Source: Mactra quadrangularis (lineage: Eukaryota > Mollusca > Bivalvia > Venerida > Mactridae). Taken from it: a DNA stretch of 64,000 nucleotides. Within the stretch, counting starts at the first letter, position 1, and each line of letters opens with the position of its first letter. Below, one piece after another: positions 12,701 through 21,400 of this stretch. Where the stretch lies: contig CM046303.1 in NCBI GenBank assembly GCA_025267735.1, forward strand, positions 50,671,403 to 50,735,402, written 5' to 3'. A program made the position numbers and the translations under genes. The notes beneath the pieces are model-generated. The model saw only the letters and a program-made list of their open reading frames with translations. It did no database searches and had not been told where the DNA came from.

Positions 12701-14690
12701 TGGCTATTGTATTAATAATACAATTAAAAGCTTTTTCATGAAAAAGTTTAAAAAAATACTTTATAATTCGTATTTGTCTACATATAATCATTGGGTATCT
12801 TTTGACTTCGGCATAGATTGACAGAGTATTTGTCGTGGGTTTAACATTAAGGACCCATTTTATAAATTTTTTGTGTACGCGTTCAATTTTTTCAGCTGAA
12901 TAGAATCCCTAAATCTCACAAGAGTAGTTTAAAATAGGAGCAACATATGCATCAAATAAATTAAACATTATGTCCACTGGAACATCCAATGATTTCGTAA
13001 TATTTAATATGCAATTCATAGACCGTAGCGCTTTAGCGGATAATGTTTGGGTAGCATGTATGAAAGAGCCCCCACTCGATAAAACCAATCCTAAATAACT
13101 GAATTTTTTAACTATCTCTATTTCGATATTATTATACGTCCATCGCCAGTTATTGTTAATCCTTCCGCCTAATAACTATGTGTTGTTTGCCAAGTTAAGT
13201 GCCAAATTCACAACACAACACTGTAAAACCTGTTTAATAAAACTGAAAACAGGGCCGAAATCTGTAATAGGATCAATAACACTTATTGGCCCTAGTCCAA
13301 TAACAAATTTCTGTGCTCTGGTTGGTGAATAAAACAGGGCCAATATCAAAACCTTAAGTAGTTATTTAATAAAAATGCCATTAAATAAATAATTTGATAC
13401 AGCCCCTGTTATTTTTCCTGGACAGTCATATTGGCTGCCCTTTGAACAAGAGCTGTCAGAGGAGACAGCATGCTCGACTTAGTTAGTGTTTGTCACAGGA
13501 GTAAAAAATATGTATAAGGAGTTATAAACCTAGTCAATACCTTAAGAAATAAAACAGTTGCAGTAAAAACATTTTTTAAATTTCAAGGGAAGATAATTCT
13601 GAAAAAATATATTTGGAGTTATACACCTTGTCACATGAGATGTGGTTGATAATAAGGAATGTACATTTAAAGTTTGAAGTCAATACCTTAAGAAATAAAA
13701 CAGTTGCAGTAAAAACAAACATTTTTTAAATTTCAAGGGGAGATAATTCTGAAAAAATATATTTGGAGTTATACACCTTGTCACATGAGATGTGGTTGAT
13801 AATAAGGAATGTACATTTAAAGTTTGAAGTCAGTAACTTAAGAAATAAAACAGTTGCAGTAAAAACAAACACTTTTTGAAAGAAAACTCTAAGTTCAAGG
13901 GGAGATAATTCTGAAAAAATATATTTGGAGTTATACACCTTGTCACATGAGATGTGGTTGATAATAAGGAATGTACATTTAATGTTTGAAGTCAATACCT
14001 AAAGGAATAAAACAGTTGCAGTAAAAACAAACATTTTTGAAAGAAAACTCTAAGTTCAAGGGGAGATAATTCTGAAAAAAATATATTTAGAGTTATGAAC
14101 CTTGTCACATGAGATGTGGTTGATAATAAGAAGCATATATTTAAAGTTTGAAGTTAATATCTTAAGAAATAACAAAGATATAGGAGAAAGTATTTTACTG
14201 CACAAAAACTTTAATCTGTGCACAAAAACTTTAATCAGTTCAAGGGGAGATAATTCTGAAAGAAATGTGTTTGGAGTTATATACCTTGTCACATGAGATG
14301 TGGTTGATAGTAAGGAACATATATTTAAAGTTTGAAGTTAATATCTTAAGAAATAACAAAGATATAGAAGAAAGTATTTTACTGCACAAAAACTTTAATC
14401 AGAAAGGTGGACGCGGACGCGGACGCCGACGCTGACGCTGGGGCGAGTAGGAGAGCTCTACATTACTACGTAAAGTCGAGCTAAAAATAAAATAGCATAA
14501 TTGTTATAGTAACTATGTTAATTAAACAATAAATAGATATGGAGATATACCCTTCAACAGCCCTAACAAGTCAATAATGCAACTCATAGATAAAAATCAG
14601 TATTAAAAGAGACATTAAGCAACAAATATTTACCAGGGTGTCTGCTGATTCTAAATCTTCATACTCATTGTAATCATCACCATGATAGCT
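724..14690 (-). CDS. IQCE: IQCE orthologue (IQ domain-containing protein E), partial, 13 exons
   Basis: Minus-strand exons in coding order: 14690-14634, 11583-11532, 11178-11140, 10183-10085, 9199-9110, 8351-8211, 7169-6982, 6461-6340, 5426-5304, 4880-4729, 3013-2955, 1978-1903, 877-724. All join in one frame with GT-AG borders, giving about 450 codons. The exon at 6982-7169 encodes VPGTPAYKSPEEYYEQILEY followed by KIRRLEEDN, and 5304-5426 gives KLQSDLKTTKIDEM; these match vertebrate IQCE (VPGTPVY, KLRRLEEEN, KLQTDMKTTNLEEM, recalled from memory). The early exons are basic and probably disordered; from 7169 downwards the protein is coiled coil. IQCE anchors the EVC-EVC2 complex at the cilium base in Hedgehog signalling (family knowledge). 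The calmodulin-binding IQ motifs are not here and should lie left of base 1. The start Met exon was not identified; it should lie between 14,700 and SNX8. Confidence 0.88.
951..1232 (-). mobile_element. Hairpin-headed 'TATACCCCCGC' element, short form, copy 1
   Basis: On the minus strand it begins with the TATACCCCCGCTTCGAAG hairpin and ends in GTGAGCATTAGCTCAC followed by AGATTTACTTGTT. It lacks the ~45-base block found in the long copies. A SINE starts immediately to the right (1234). Confidence 0.8.
1234..1460 (+). mobile_element. tRNA-derived SINE, family 1
   Basis: A box GGTGGCGCAGTTGGTAGCG and B box CAGGTTTGAATCCC (1306-1319), then TTGACAATAATGACAATTTT, GGCCTTGTGGAAGG and CCAGGAAAGCTAGGTTAG. 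A tRNA-like head fused to a non-tRNA body marks it as a SINE rather than a tRNA gene. Confidence 0.8.
1787..1855 (-). repeat. tRNA-like relic
   Basis: The inverse reads GTGGCTCAGGTTCAATTGAT then GGTTCAATTCTCGGG, a B box. The body is too altered to fold as a working tRNA. Confidence 0.4.
2066..2791. mobile_element. Non-autonomous hAT-like element, 726 bp, with 8-bp target duplication
   Basis: Termini TAGGGCTCTA and TAGAACCCTA are inverted repeats with one mismatch. They are flanked by GTACCCAT (2058-2065) and GTACCTAT (2792-2799), an 8-bp duplication with one mismatch. Both subterminal regions are rich in ATCGAT/ATATCG palindromes. It encodes no transposase and lies in an IQCE intron. Confidence 0.75.
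3030..3235 (-). repeat. Probable LINE 3' tail with (ATT)n, minus strand
   Basis: (AAT)n at 3046-3073 is followed by AAAGACTTTATTTAAAATGG. An antisense poly-A signal-like and simple-repeat end fits a LINE 3' terminus. It sits beside an IQCE exon (3013-2955). Confidence 0.35.
3435..3530. repeat. ~100-bp interspersed repeat, three copies
   Basis: AACAGTAATTTTAGCTAGCC, CCAGGCTATGGGTTAGTGAG and AAGGCAATGACTGT are echoed at 22130-22235 and 23605-23740 (AGTAATTTTCACTGGCC / AGTAATTTTCACCAGCC). Confidence 0.5.
3597..4185. mobile_element. MITE with 17-bp TIR (ACCTATGCTCGGTCACT)
   Basis: ACCTATGCTCGGTCACT at 3597 and AGTGACTGAGCATAGGT at 4169-4185 are inverted repeats with one mismatch. CTCGGTCACT is repeated once more at 3620 and, inverted, near 3971. 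No coding sequence. Confidence 0.65.
4295..4651 (+). mobile_element. Tc1/mariner-like MITE, family A, copy 1
   Basis: Termini CAGTACCAACCAAAAGTTTG and the inverse CTTTTGGTGGGTATTG, flanked by TA on both sides. Interior similar to the copies at 24005 and 49513, all in the same orientation. Confidence 0.8.
5185..5278 (-). repeat. SINE family 3, head fragment, minus strand
   Basis: GGCAGGATTGCAACACAGAA and GTCACTGGACCACTTCTCCT correspond to the inverted B and A box regions of family 3. Confidence 0.5.
5763..5890. repeat. ~120-bp interspersed repeat, copy 1
   Basis: GTGGGTGTCCGGTTGCCCAG, GACAACCAAACATTT and TTTCATATCCTAATT match 34020-34135 in order. Confidence 0.65.
6172..6301. mobile_element. 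Palindromic MITE, 'GCTAGCTAGCGC' family, copy 1
   Basis: Arms GACACATTCCACAAGGCGAT...GCTAGCTAGCGCTTT and AAAGCGCTAGCTAACGAT...GGAATGTGCCC are inverted copies about 45 bases long. In an IQCE intron. Confidence 0.75.
6785..6935 (-). mobile_element. SINE family 1, 5'-truncated, minus strand
   Basis: CCTAACCTAGCTTTCCTGGA, CCACAAGGCTGGCAACTTCT and GACATTATTGTCAAATTTTT are the inverse of the 1234 copy's body. Confidence 0.75.
7222..7610 (+). mobile_element. hAT-like 'CAGGGCTCRAATTTAA' element, copy 1
   Basis: Begins CAGGGCTCAAATTTAA; the inverse of the right end is CTAGGGTCCAAATTTAA. The interior has repeated AACTCGCAAAA/TTTGCGAG tracts. In an IQCE intron. Confidence 0.6.
7991..8068. repeat. Short perfect-arm hairpin element
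   Basis: TCGAGGGTTGCCTGCAA at 7991-8007 is the exact inverse of 8052-8068, and pairing continues imperfectly inward. In an IQCE intron. Confidence 0.75.
8433..8747 (+). mobile_element. tRNA-derived SINE, family 2, full length with 10-bp target duplication
   Basis: The tRNA-like head has an A box (TAGCTCAGTTGGTAGC) and B box (GGGTTTGATTCCC). It continues TCATGAAATAATTTCTACAG...GCTAAATCCAGAGATTTAGC and ends in (CAAA)n. TAACAGGTAA is duplicated at 8423-8432 and 8748-8757. In an IQCE intron. Confidence 0.9.
8826..8945. repeat. ~120-bp repeat shared with 57124-57230
   Basis: ATGACATCAAATAACACATG and AATCCTCTGCACAAAAA correspond to ATGACATCAAATAACGCATA and AATCCTCCGCACAAAAA at 57124-57230. Both lie close to a SINE family 2 copy. 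Confidence 0.5.
9340..9506 (-). mobile_element. SINE family 3, minus strand
   Basis: Inverse of the 23083 copy: CCATTTACACCTGGGTGGAG, TTCTTGCTCAAGGAAATTAG, GGGATAGAACCCAGGACCTC and CACTGGACCACTGCTCCT. In an IQCE intron. Confidence 0.75.
10567..11120 (+). repeat. ~430-bp interspersed repeat, older copy 3, bounded by direct repeats
   Basis: AAAGCTATGCATTGATTGAT, GGTCATCTGAATGTGACC and AACACACTGCCAAACTAGC follow copy 2 in order, with many changes. AGGAGAATAATCAATGC (10569) and AGGAGACTAATCAATGC (11038) begin similar ~80-base flanks. Confidence 0.5.
11827..13215 (-). pseudogene. 5'-truncated non-LTR retrotransposon (LINE), end of ORF2
   Basis: Read on the minus strand, 13215-12792 encodes KKFSYLGLVLSSGGSF and LFDAYVAPILNYSCEI, typical of the end of a LINE reverse-transcriptase domain. 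An in-frame TAG (about 12,909) follows, where the family usually has Trp. The frame continues into 12791-12108 (227 aa), which ends with a CxxC...H...C zinc-finger-like segment (CIYCSLNDVEDIFHFFFICP) seen at the C-terminus of many LINE ORF2 proteins. The 3' region ends in an (ACATA)n-type tail at 11827-11850. The element is truncated at its 5' end and disabled by the stop. It lies in an IQCE intron, in the same orientation as IQCE. Clade not assigned. Confidence 0.8.
13471..14482 (+). mobile_element. Pearl/Helentron-like element with tandem cores, copy 2 (complete)
   Basis: The left terminus GCTCGACTTA (13472-13481) and the right terminus TAAAGTCGAGC (14471-14481) are inverted repeats of about 10 bases. 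Between them lie tandem cores carrying TTCAAGGGGAGATAATTCT, some shortened. The right end has the GGACGCGGACGCCGACGC tract and GGCGAGTAGGAGAGCTC shared with copy 1. Subterminal inverted repeats plus internal ~160-bp tandem cores fit the pearl/HINE class of non-autonomous Helitron relatives known in bivalves. Confidence 0.75.
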
Positions 14691-14794
14691 CTGAAATAAG
14701 ATCACAACACAAAACATAGATACATTTGTATAGAGAAACAAAATAAACAAATCATAAGATCTACATTGTCCCAGACATTTAAGTATCTAGAATA

Positions 14795-15001
14795 GACTAT
14801 ATCTGGAATTCAAATATTTGGGTTTTCCCCTCCAGTACAAACAAACTTTCACCGTCACAATGAAAACATGTGTAAAAAGAACAATAGGATTTAATCCATA
14901 GTTTGTGCTATTTAGCATTAATGTGTAGAAAACTTTGTTTGTACCGCTTGTGCACGGAAGGAAAAACCCATAAATTTGAATTCCGGATTAGGTCTATTCA
15001 A
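14795..15001. repeat. Foldback element, ~200 bp
   Basis: TGGAATTCAAATATTTGGGT and its near-inverse AACCCATAAATTTGAATTCC bound the region. AGTACAAACAAA and TTTGTTTGTACC pair further in. Confidence 0.65.
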
Positions 15002-15374
15002 TTTAAGGAGAGGTGTACAGAGCAGAGGTATATTACATCACTTAACTGAACTTGTTTACCTTTTAGGTAGCCTTCTTGACAAGGAAAAACTAGTGGTTGT
15101 TGATTTTATCATTCCAGGTTACTGTCTGTCAGACTACTGAGCTGTCAAACATAATTTATAGAGTAACCATTACGACAATTTGAGAAAATGTGAGAACTTG
15201 GCTAATTAACATAATCAAATTAAATAATAGACTACTAGTACTATTCTTATATCTACAATTACTATGACTTCATACTTTGCTTTAAACTAGCTCTGGGATA
15301 AGCATACCAACTGTCATTAAAATATATTGATGAGTATTGAAAATATTTTACTTCAAAGTACTTTAGCAGCTTAA

Positions 15375-16000
15375 TTAAAAAGGGGCACAACTCAAAAAAT
15401 ATTCATCAAGAGTTATGTCCCTTTAAAGTCAAACTAAAAACTAAATATATTTAGTTTGAACAAACTTTAACCTTAAATAATAAAGTATAAAGGGGCATAA
15501 CTATATTAAATTATCCTGAGTTATGTCCCTTAAAAGTCTGATAGATGAAGAACTGATGAATAAACATACCAACTTTCATTTAAATATATTTATAAATACT
15601 AAGTATAACACATTTGAACAAATTATAATCTTAAATGTTAAAGTATAAAAGGGACATAACTCCAAAAATAATTCATCCACAGTTATGTCCCTTAATAATG
15701 GTGTTGATATAGTACTATCAAATTAGTATACAAACTTAAAGCCAAATATCTTGATCATTATTGAAGATATTTGATATCTAGGAAAAACTTTAACCTCATA
15801 TTTTGCAGTTCTTTTTTAGAATAAAAGGGCAATAACTCAGAAAATAATTCATCCAGAGTTATCACCTTTAACAGTATGGTTGATATAATCCCAATGAATG
15901 AGTATACCAACTTTCAATAAAATATCTTAGATAGTGTTGAATTTCAAAAAACTTCAACCTAAAAGCCAACGCCAACGCAAACGCAAAAGTACAGTTACTC
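15375..16000 (+). repeat. Tandem hairpin repeat array, second pearl-like family
   Basis: Units with AAAGGGGCATAACT...AGTTATGTCCCTT, each able to form a hairpin, occur near 15380, 15489, 15648 and 15824. The array ends in an ACGCCAACGCAAACGC tract (15967-15985). The plan matches the elements at 1-675 and 13471-14482 but the core is different. Confidence 0.6.
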
Positions 16001-16362
16001 ACTCTTAAAGGGCTGCATTTGGGCCATGTGGTACCTGTAGAAAAATTGCATAACTGATAGAATCCATAGTGAATGTTGCCGCACTTGATTCCATGTAGTC
16101 TGAGATTTTTTTACAGACTACACATAGTTGGGTTTACAACAAAAATTTGTTGGAAAACCGCTGATAAATGAATAGATTTCTAGTGATTATGTCATGTAGG
16201 AATATGCCCAATGACGAAAATGTCAATGCGGATAAAAAGTAGGACTGTGAATATAAGAGTAGTGAATTGTGATTCAGAGCAGATCACCACCAGCTCATTG
16301 ATCCACAGCCCTATTTAATGGCCCATAACACATAACATTTGGAGGGGAAAATCCTATACAGT

Positions 16363-16500
16363 ATAATCTCTGCTAAAAGAAACCTCTAACGAGCGGCAAC
16401 CTCTGACGAGGGGCAAATAGAATACCCCCGTCAATTTTGCACTATGATTTACCTCTAATGAACGACAACCTCCGCAGAGCAGTTAATGGCCGTTGAGATA
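16363..16500 (+). repeat. Possible pogo/Tigger-type terminal fragment
   Basis: CAGTATAATCTCTGCTAAAA after TA, followed by repeated ACCTCTAACGAGCGGCAACC-like segments. This start is common in pogo-like elements. Other end not found. Confidence 0.35.
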
Positions 16501-17577
16501 AATTCCCTTTGTTCATCCTTTACCTCCATACAGCAACACTAAGTCTAGCAAGGTTTATATCAATAAGTATCTATGACCGGAAGATTTAAACAATAAGCGA
16601 TACCCTTCATTGTATAATACTACCCTAAGGTGTCATGTTGTTAAATCATTTGACTGACAGGGGTTAATATACAAGTGACATATGGTTTCCATGACACCAA
16701 TGAACGGATCTAAGATGAAAAGCCCTTTGTTTGGTAGGCTGACGTCATCAAATATCAGTCGTACACACGCCCAACTAGTTGACGATAGTAATTGAAAACT
16801 TATTTGTTATTGTACTAAGTATTAAAAGCTTCAATGGAATAAATTCTGTTTTAAATTAATTTGAGGTTTTAGAGCCGAATCAGGCATTTACTCCCGAGTC
16901 CAGTATGATTACATGTATCAATTGAAATCAAAGTATTAAATACAGAAAGACTTTCATGCCCATTGAAACCTAACAAATCCATACTAAAGATTACTCCTTA
17001 AACAGTAGATTCAAGTAAGAATCGAGCAGTGCAAAAAATGGGGGGGGGAATGTTAATTCTACCCTGTATTACTGGCAAATACTATCAGTTCAAAATACAA
17101 AGATTTTATTTTCCTCTTCTTCCCATACAAAATCTTGAAGTACAGTTTTCCCAGTACACTTTGTCACTTAGCATTCAAATTCTGTAGGTATTATAATTAT
17201 GGTACAATAGTGTAAAACAAGTTAAACTACAAGTAATACAATGAATGACCGCAGTATCATTACATTAAACAGCTACAGACTCTATCAATATACAAATCAT
17301 TTCATTGTTCTTACTACATTAACCCTTCAACATGGAATGGAAATCTTTATTTTGCTGTGGTTAATATTAACACTTCATTGATCACTATGTACATGTATAC
17401 TGCTTAGTGTATTAACGAGATTTGACTGCCCCCCTTCCACACGCTTATCAATTAATGTAAACACCTGTCATATTACAGAACTACTTTTACCCCTTAAAAA
17501 TTGACTGCAGAGTATATCAGAGACATGTGTATCACTCGGCAGGTTTACCTGGTCAGGCATTTGAATTGCCGATAGTT

Positions 17578-17640
17578 TTTGACTTGTGGTATAACTTAAG
17601 CCTTTCGGCGAAATCGCCAAAAGTCTAAAAACTACTGGCC
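17578..17640. repeat. Small hairpin
   Basis: GCCGATAGTTTTTGACTT pairs with AAGTCTAAAAACTACTGGC across a short centre that contains the second hairpin TTTCGGCGAAA. Confidence 0.45.
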
Positions 17641-18404
17641 TCTGTTCTGTATTCCTGTTGTCAATTTATTAAGATAAGCAATATTATCATATTTGAAAGA
17701 AAAACAATTGTAACCGAAGGAGTGAAGTACAAAAATTTATTAAGGTTAAAAGTACACCTGACTGAGCATTCATTATCGGTGTCATTATCTGTGTCAAGTC
17801 AAGGCCAATGCCTCTCACCAAGAAATTTAACTGTGAATATCAACTTATTTGAGAGAATAATGTATTGTACCTTATATTTTCCTGGCATTCCTTCAAATTC
17901 TCCCTTAGATAAAAGCAATGTCAGTAAGATAAGTTATACATGTCCTGTGAAAATCAAGCACTAAAATCACAGACTGTGACAGAGTGACAGACTCAAGTCC
18001 AAACCTGCTGGTATTTAACCGGTGGGTTGACAGTCACTTACAAACAAAACCGAAGGTATTTAGCAGTGCCAATGGCTAAATTACAACTATTTGGAACTTA
18101 TTGCGAGTTTTTAAAGCTTTCTGAGATATGTAGATCGAAATTAAACCTAACTAATCCGGGAAAACACAAGTCCGTTGCAGTTTGTAAACAAAGCAACCAT
18201 TGCTACTCAAATAATCTCGAACCCAAAATATATTTTTTGTGATTATGAAATGGTTCAATAGAATTTATCAATATATTATCTAAAACGTATTTTAACAATA
18301 TTTGACTCATTGATATAGAGCATACTTTGTTTTATGAGTATTCGATACAACAAATGTTTTGCTTAAAGACTACAGTGGGCGGCAAGTCACATGATCAAAA
18401 CAAA

Positions 18405-21400
18405 ATGTCGGCCGACCTATCATTTGGTAAGTGGGAGTGTCACTAGTTTATTTTGTGAGTTTTAGCTTAAATTATGACATTTTTCTTGTTATTTAAGTTA
18501 ATTTGATTGCTGATTTATTTCTTCTATTGATATAATTACAGGCTCGATTCCGCCGTTTTACCGGGAAGTGTATGACATAGTTTGTCCAAATCAGGAACAC
18601 GTTGACCAAGATTTGTTTGTAGAGATTTTAGTAAAATCAAGCTTACCAAGAGCTACAGTCATTCAGGTACTTATACATAAGCTATTCGTCAATAATGAAG
18701 CGTTTGCACTCGAGTCCCAAACTCTTGCTTAATCACCCATGGTAACCAAGTTTTCTTCATGGGTGACCTAGGATTTTGCAATGATGGTCCAGCTGGTTTG
18801 AATATGCGACAGTGATAATGAGTTCATATTGATGCTTGTTTGTTGGATTCAGATACTTTTATCCTGTATTCGTTTTTCAGAATTTTACAAACAATACATA
18901 TTGACCATTGGTAATAAAATAGATTCTAATTGTGAATCAATTTTTACATAAAAAAGAGTTGTTAGACTAATTAAGGTACTTTAAACATCTTTCATTAATC
19001 AAATTATATTGTAGCATCAGGTCACTAAAATTTCTATTTGCAACCAAAATTTGAAAGTTAGAGGCTATAGAGCATTTATGTCTATATAGTTAGTCTTTGA
19101 CCCTGGTTTGCGTTCTATAAATTTTGTAGATATTGTTATAGTATACTTATATTACATGGAGATAAAAGTGGCATCATTGCTTGGTGTCCTGGTCAGAGCT
19201 TGCGTAAGAATAGTACTGGCCGTTAATTAATTTTTATACCCCCGCAAACGAAGTTTTCGGGGGTATACTGGAATCACCCTGGTGGTTGGTTGGTTGGTTG
19301 GTTGGTTTGTTGGTTGGTTGGTTGGTTGGTTGGTTGGTTGGTTGGTTGGTTGGTTGGTTGGTTGGTTGGTTGGTTGGTTGGTTGGTTGGTTGGTTGGTTG
19401 GTTGGTTGGATATGTGGTCTGTCCCAAAACATTAATTCATTTGTAGTATGGTTTTTTCTTAATGTATTTATATAGAAGCTGTTATATACCATGATTTAAT
19501 GGTGTATACAAAACTCATGTAACTATGGAAACATATCTCACTTGTTTAAAATATTTAATTGCGTTATATATTTTAAATCTAATTAGATAACTGTATAGTT
19601 TGCTTTTTTTCCCAATAGATTTTTTTCTTATCTTATTTTATAGAATTTGTACAGGCCTTTACAGTTGATGTTTATATGCATGTTATATCAATTCCAATTC
19701 AAAATGGCCGACTTGCGGCCATCTTGAATTCTTTTTAATTTAGTTTAATTACTGTATGCTTATTTCTCAATAGATTTTTTCTTAACTAATTTAGATAGAA
19801 TTTTGCACAGAAGTTCACATTTAAACTTTACATACACTTTAACTCAATTCCAATTCAAAATGGCGGACTGGCTGTCATCCTTTTTTCAAAATTAATACAG
19901 TCTTATATTGACTTATTACCATACATATTTTGAAAAGACATTGCATACAAGGTCTCACTAATACAGTTGATCAGTATGACTATTCTTCATCAATTTATAT
20001 TCAATATGGCTGACTGGCAGCCATCTTGAATTTTTATTTAAATTACTGTATAGTACTTGTATGTGTTTTTTTTTTACTCAATTTTATCCAAATTTCGCTC
20101 CAAAGTCTTTATTGATGTAGTTGACTCGTACATGGATTTACTCTGGATACAAATTCATTATGGCATTTTGACTTTGTTTAAATAACTGTCTAGTAAGCTT
20201 ATTTCATTACCAATTTCTTCTTGCTGAAGTCTGATTGATTTATTGATTGATTAATTGGATTTTACGGCTTTACTACTGTGAAAATAATGATCGGTAATTT
20301 AAGCTTTCTTATGGGGTATTTGTGAAATTCTTGATACAAGATATTGTAAATACTAATTGTTTGATTTATATTGTGTACATTTCTGACTACCATTTTTACA
20401 ATTGCCTTATTTTTTACTTATTTATCAAAAAATTGCAAACACATTCTACATTTTGCTCATCTGGTTACAGCATACTCATGATGAGTTTAAATGTGATCAC
20501 TCTTTGTCTGTTGTTCCACTTGACATTCATAATGACCAAATGATGTTCATTTTCATGTAAAAAATCATTTGAAATATGACAACTCTGTTCATTTTGCTTT
20601 TTCATAAATCTATACAGTGAATTACACTGTAATTTGCTGTTTATTTCCAATTTGATATTTGCATCCTATTCTTTTTATGATTTTTATGCTTCTTACAACA
20701 TTAACCCTTTTGGACTTCCACAATGTTGACTTGCTGTCATCTTGAAATATTGCCGTTGCGGGGGTATTTTCGCCACTGGTGGCAGTTCTAGTTTGACTTA
20801 CAATATAGACTGAAGAAGTTTTTGTCAGTTTTCACTTGGTATTTATTGATGCAGGGCTCAACACTAATGGTCGTCCTATTGTCCCTGATGACCTAAATTT
20901 GAATTCAGGCAACTTGTCCGACAATAGCTTATCAAAGCTAATGTTATTCTGTTTTCTCGTAATATTCCGACTTGAAATAAATTTTTGTATCTAGTTACTT
21001 CCATTGAACATTTAGTTTGGGCTAGTGAAATATATAGCAGGTTGTCAACTGGGCACCCTGCTGTAAAAAATAATGTAGAAGCCTAGTGATATAGTCATAG
21101 GGGTTTTTAAGAGTTCTAATCACTTTAGGTTTAAACACCCATATTGGCTTTTTCATAAAAATGGGTTGCTACTTATGTCGAAGCTTGCTACTCTAATTAT
21201 TTAATCTTGTGGCCTACAGTACCAAGTATATTAAAAATCTATTGATGTTCTTGCATTAATTTCCATGGTACAATTAAATTTGTGTAATTATAGGCATTGG
21301 ATTGCTAGCACACATGTAGACTAGTCAATCTTTAGTACTGTAAAAATCAGGTGTATAATTAAAGTCATTTTGCTGCAAAATAAGCACTAATTACTTTTTT

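Larger units (their letters stand above)
14700..18404. other. Divergent intergenic/5' region between IQCE and SNX8
   Basis: It holds the foldback at 14795, the hairpin array at 15375-16000, a pogo-like fragment and a small hairpin. IQCE's first exon and both promoters should be here. A minus-strand donor-like GTAAGTGACTG near 18030-18040 could close an untranslated IQCE exon, but nothing confirms it. No other gene seen. Confidence 0.5.

Noticed and set aside
12108..12791. Host gene of 227 residues
   Set aside because: The frame continues upstream as LINE reverse-transcriptase sequence past an in-frame stop and ends with the LINE zinc-finger-like motif.
19227..19492. Open frames on both strands encoding PTNQ/WLVG repeat proteins
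   Set aside because: They are translations of the (GGTT)n microsatellite; every frame is open and there are no other coding signs.
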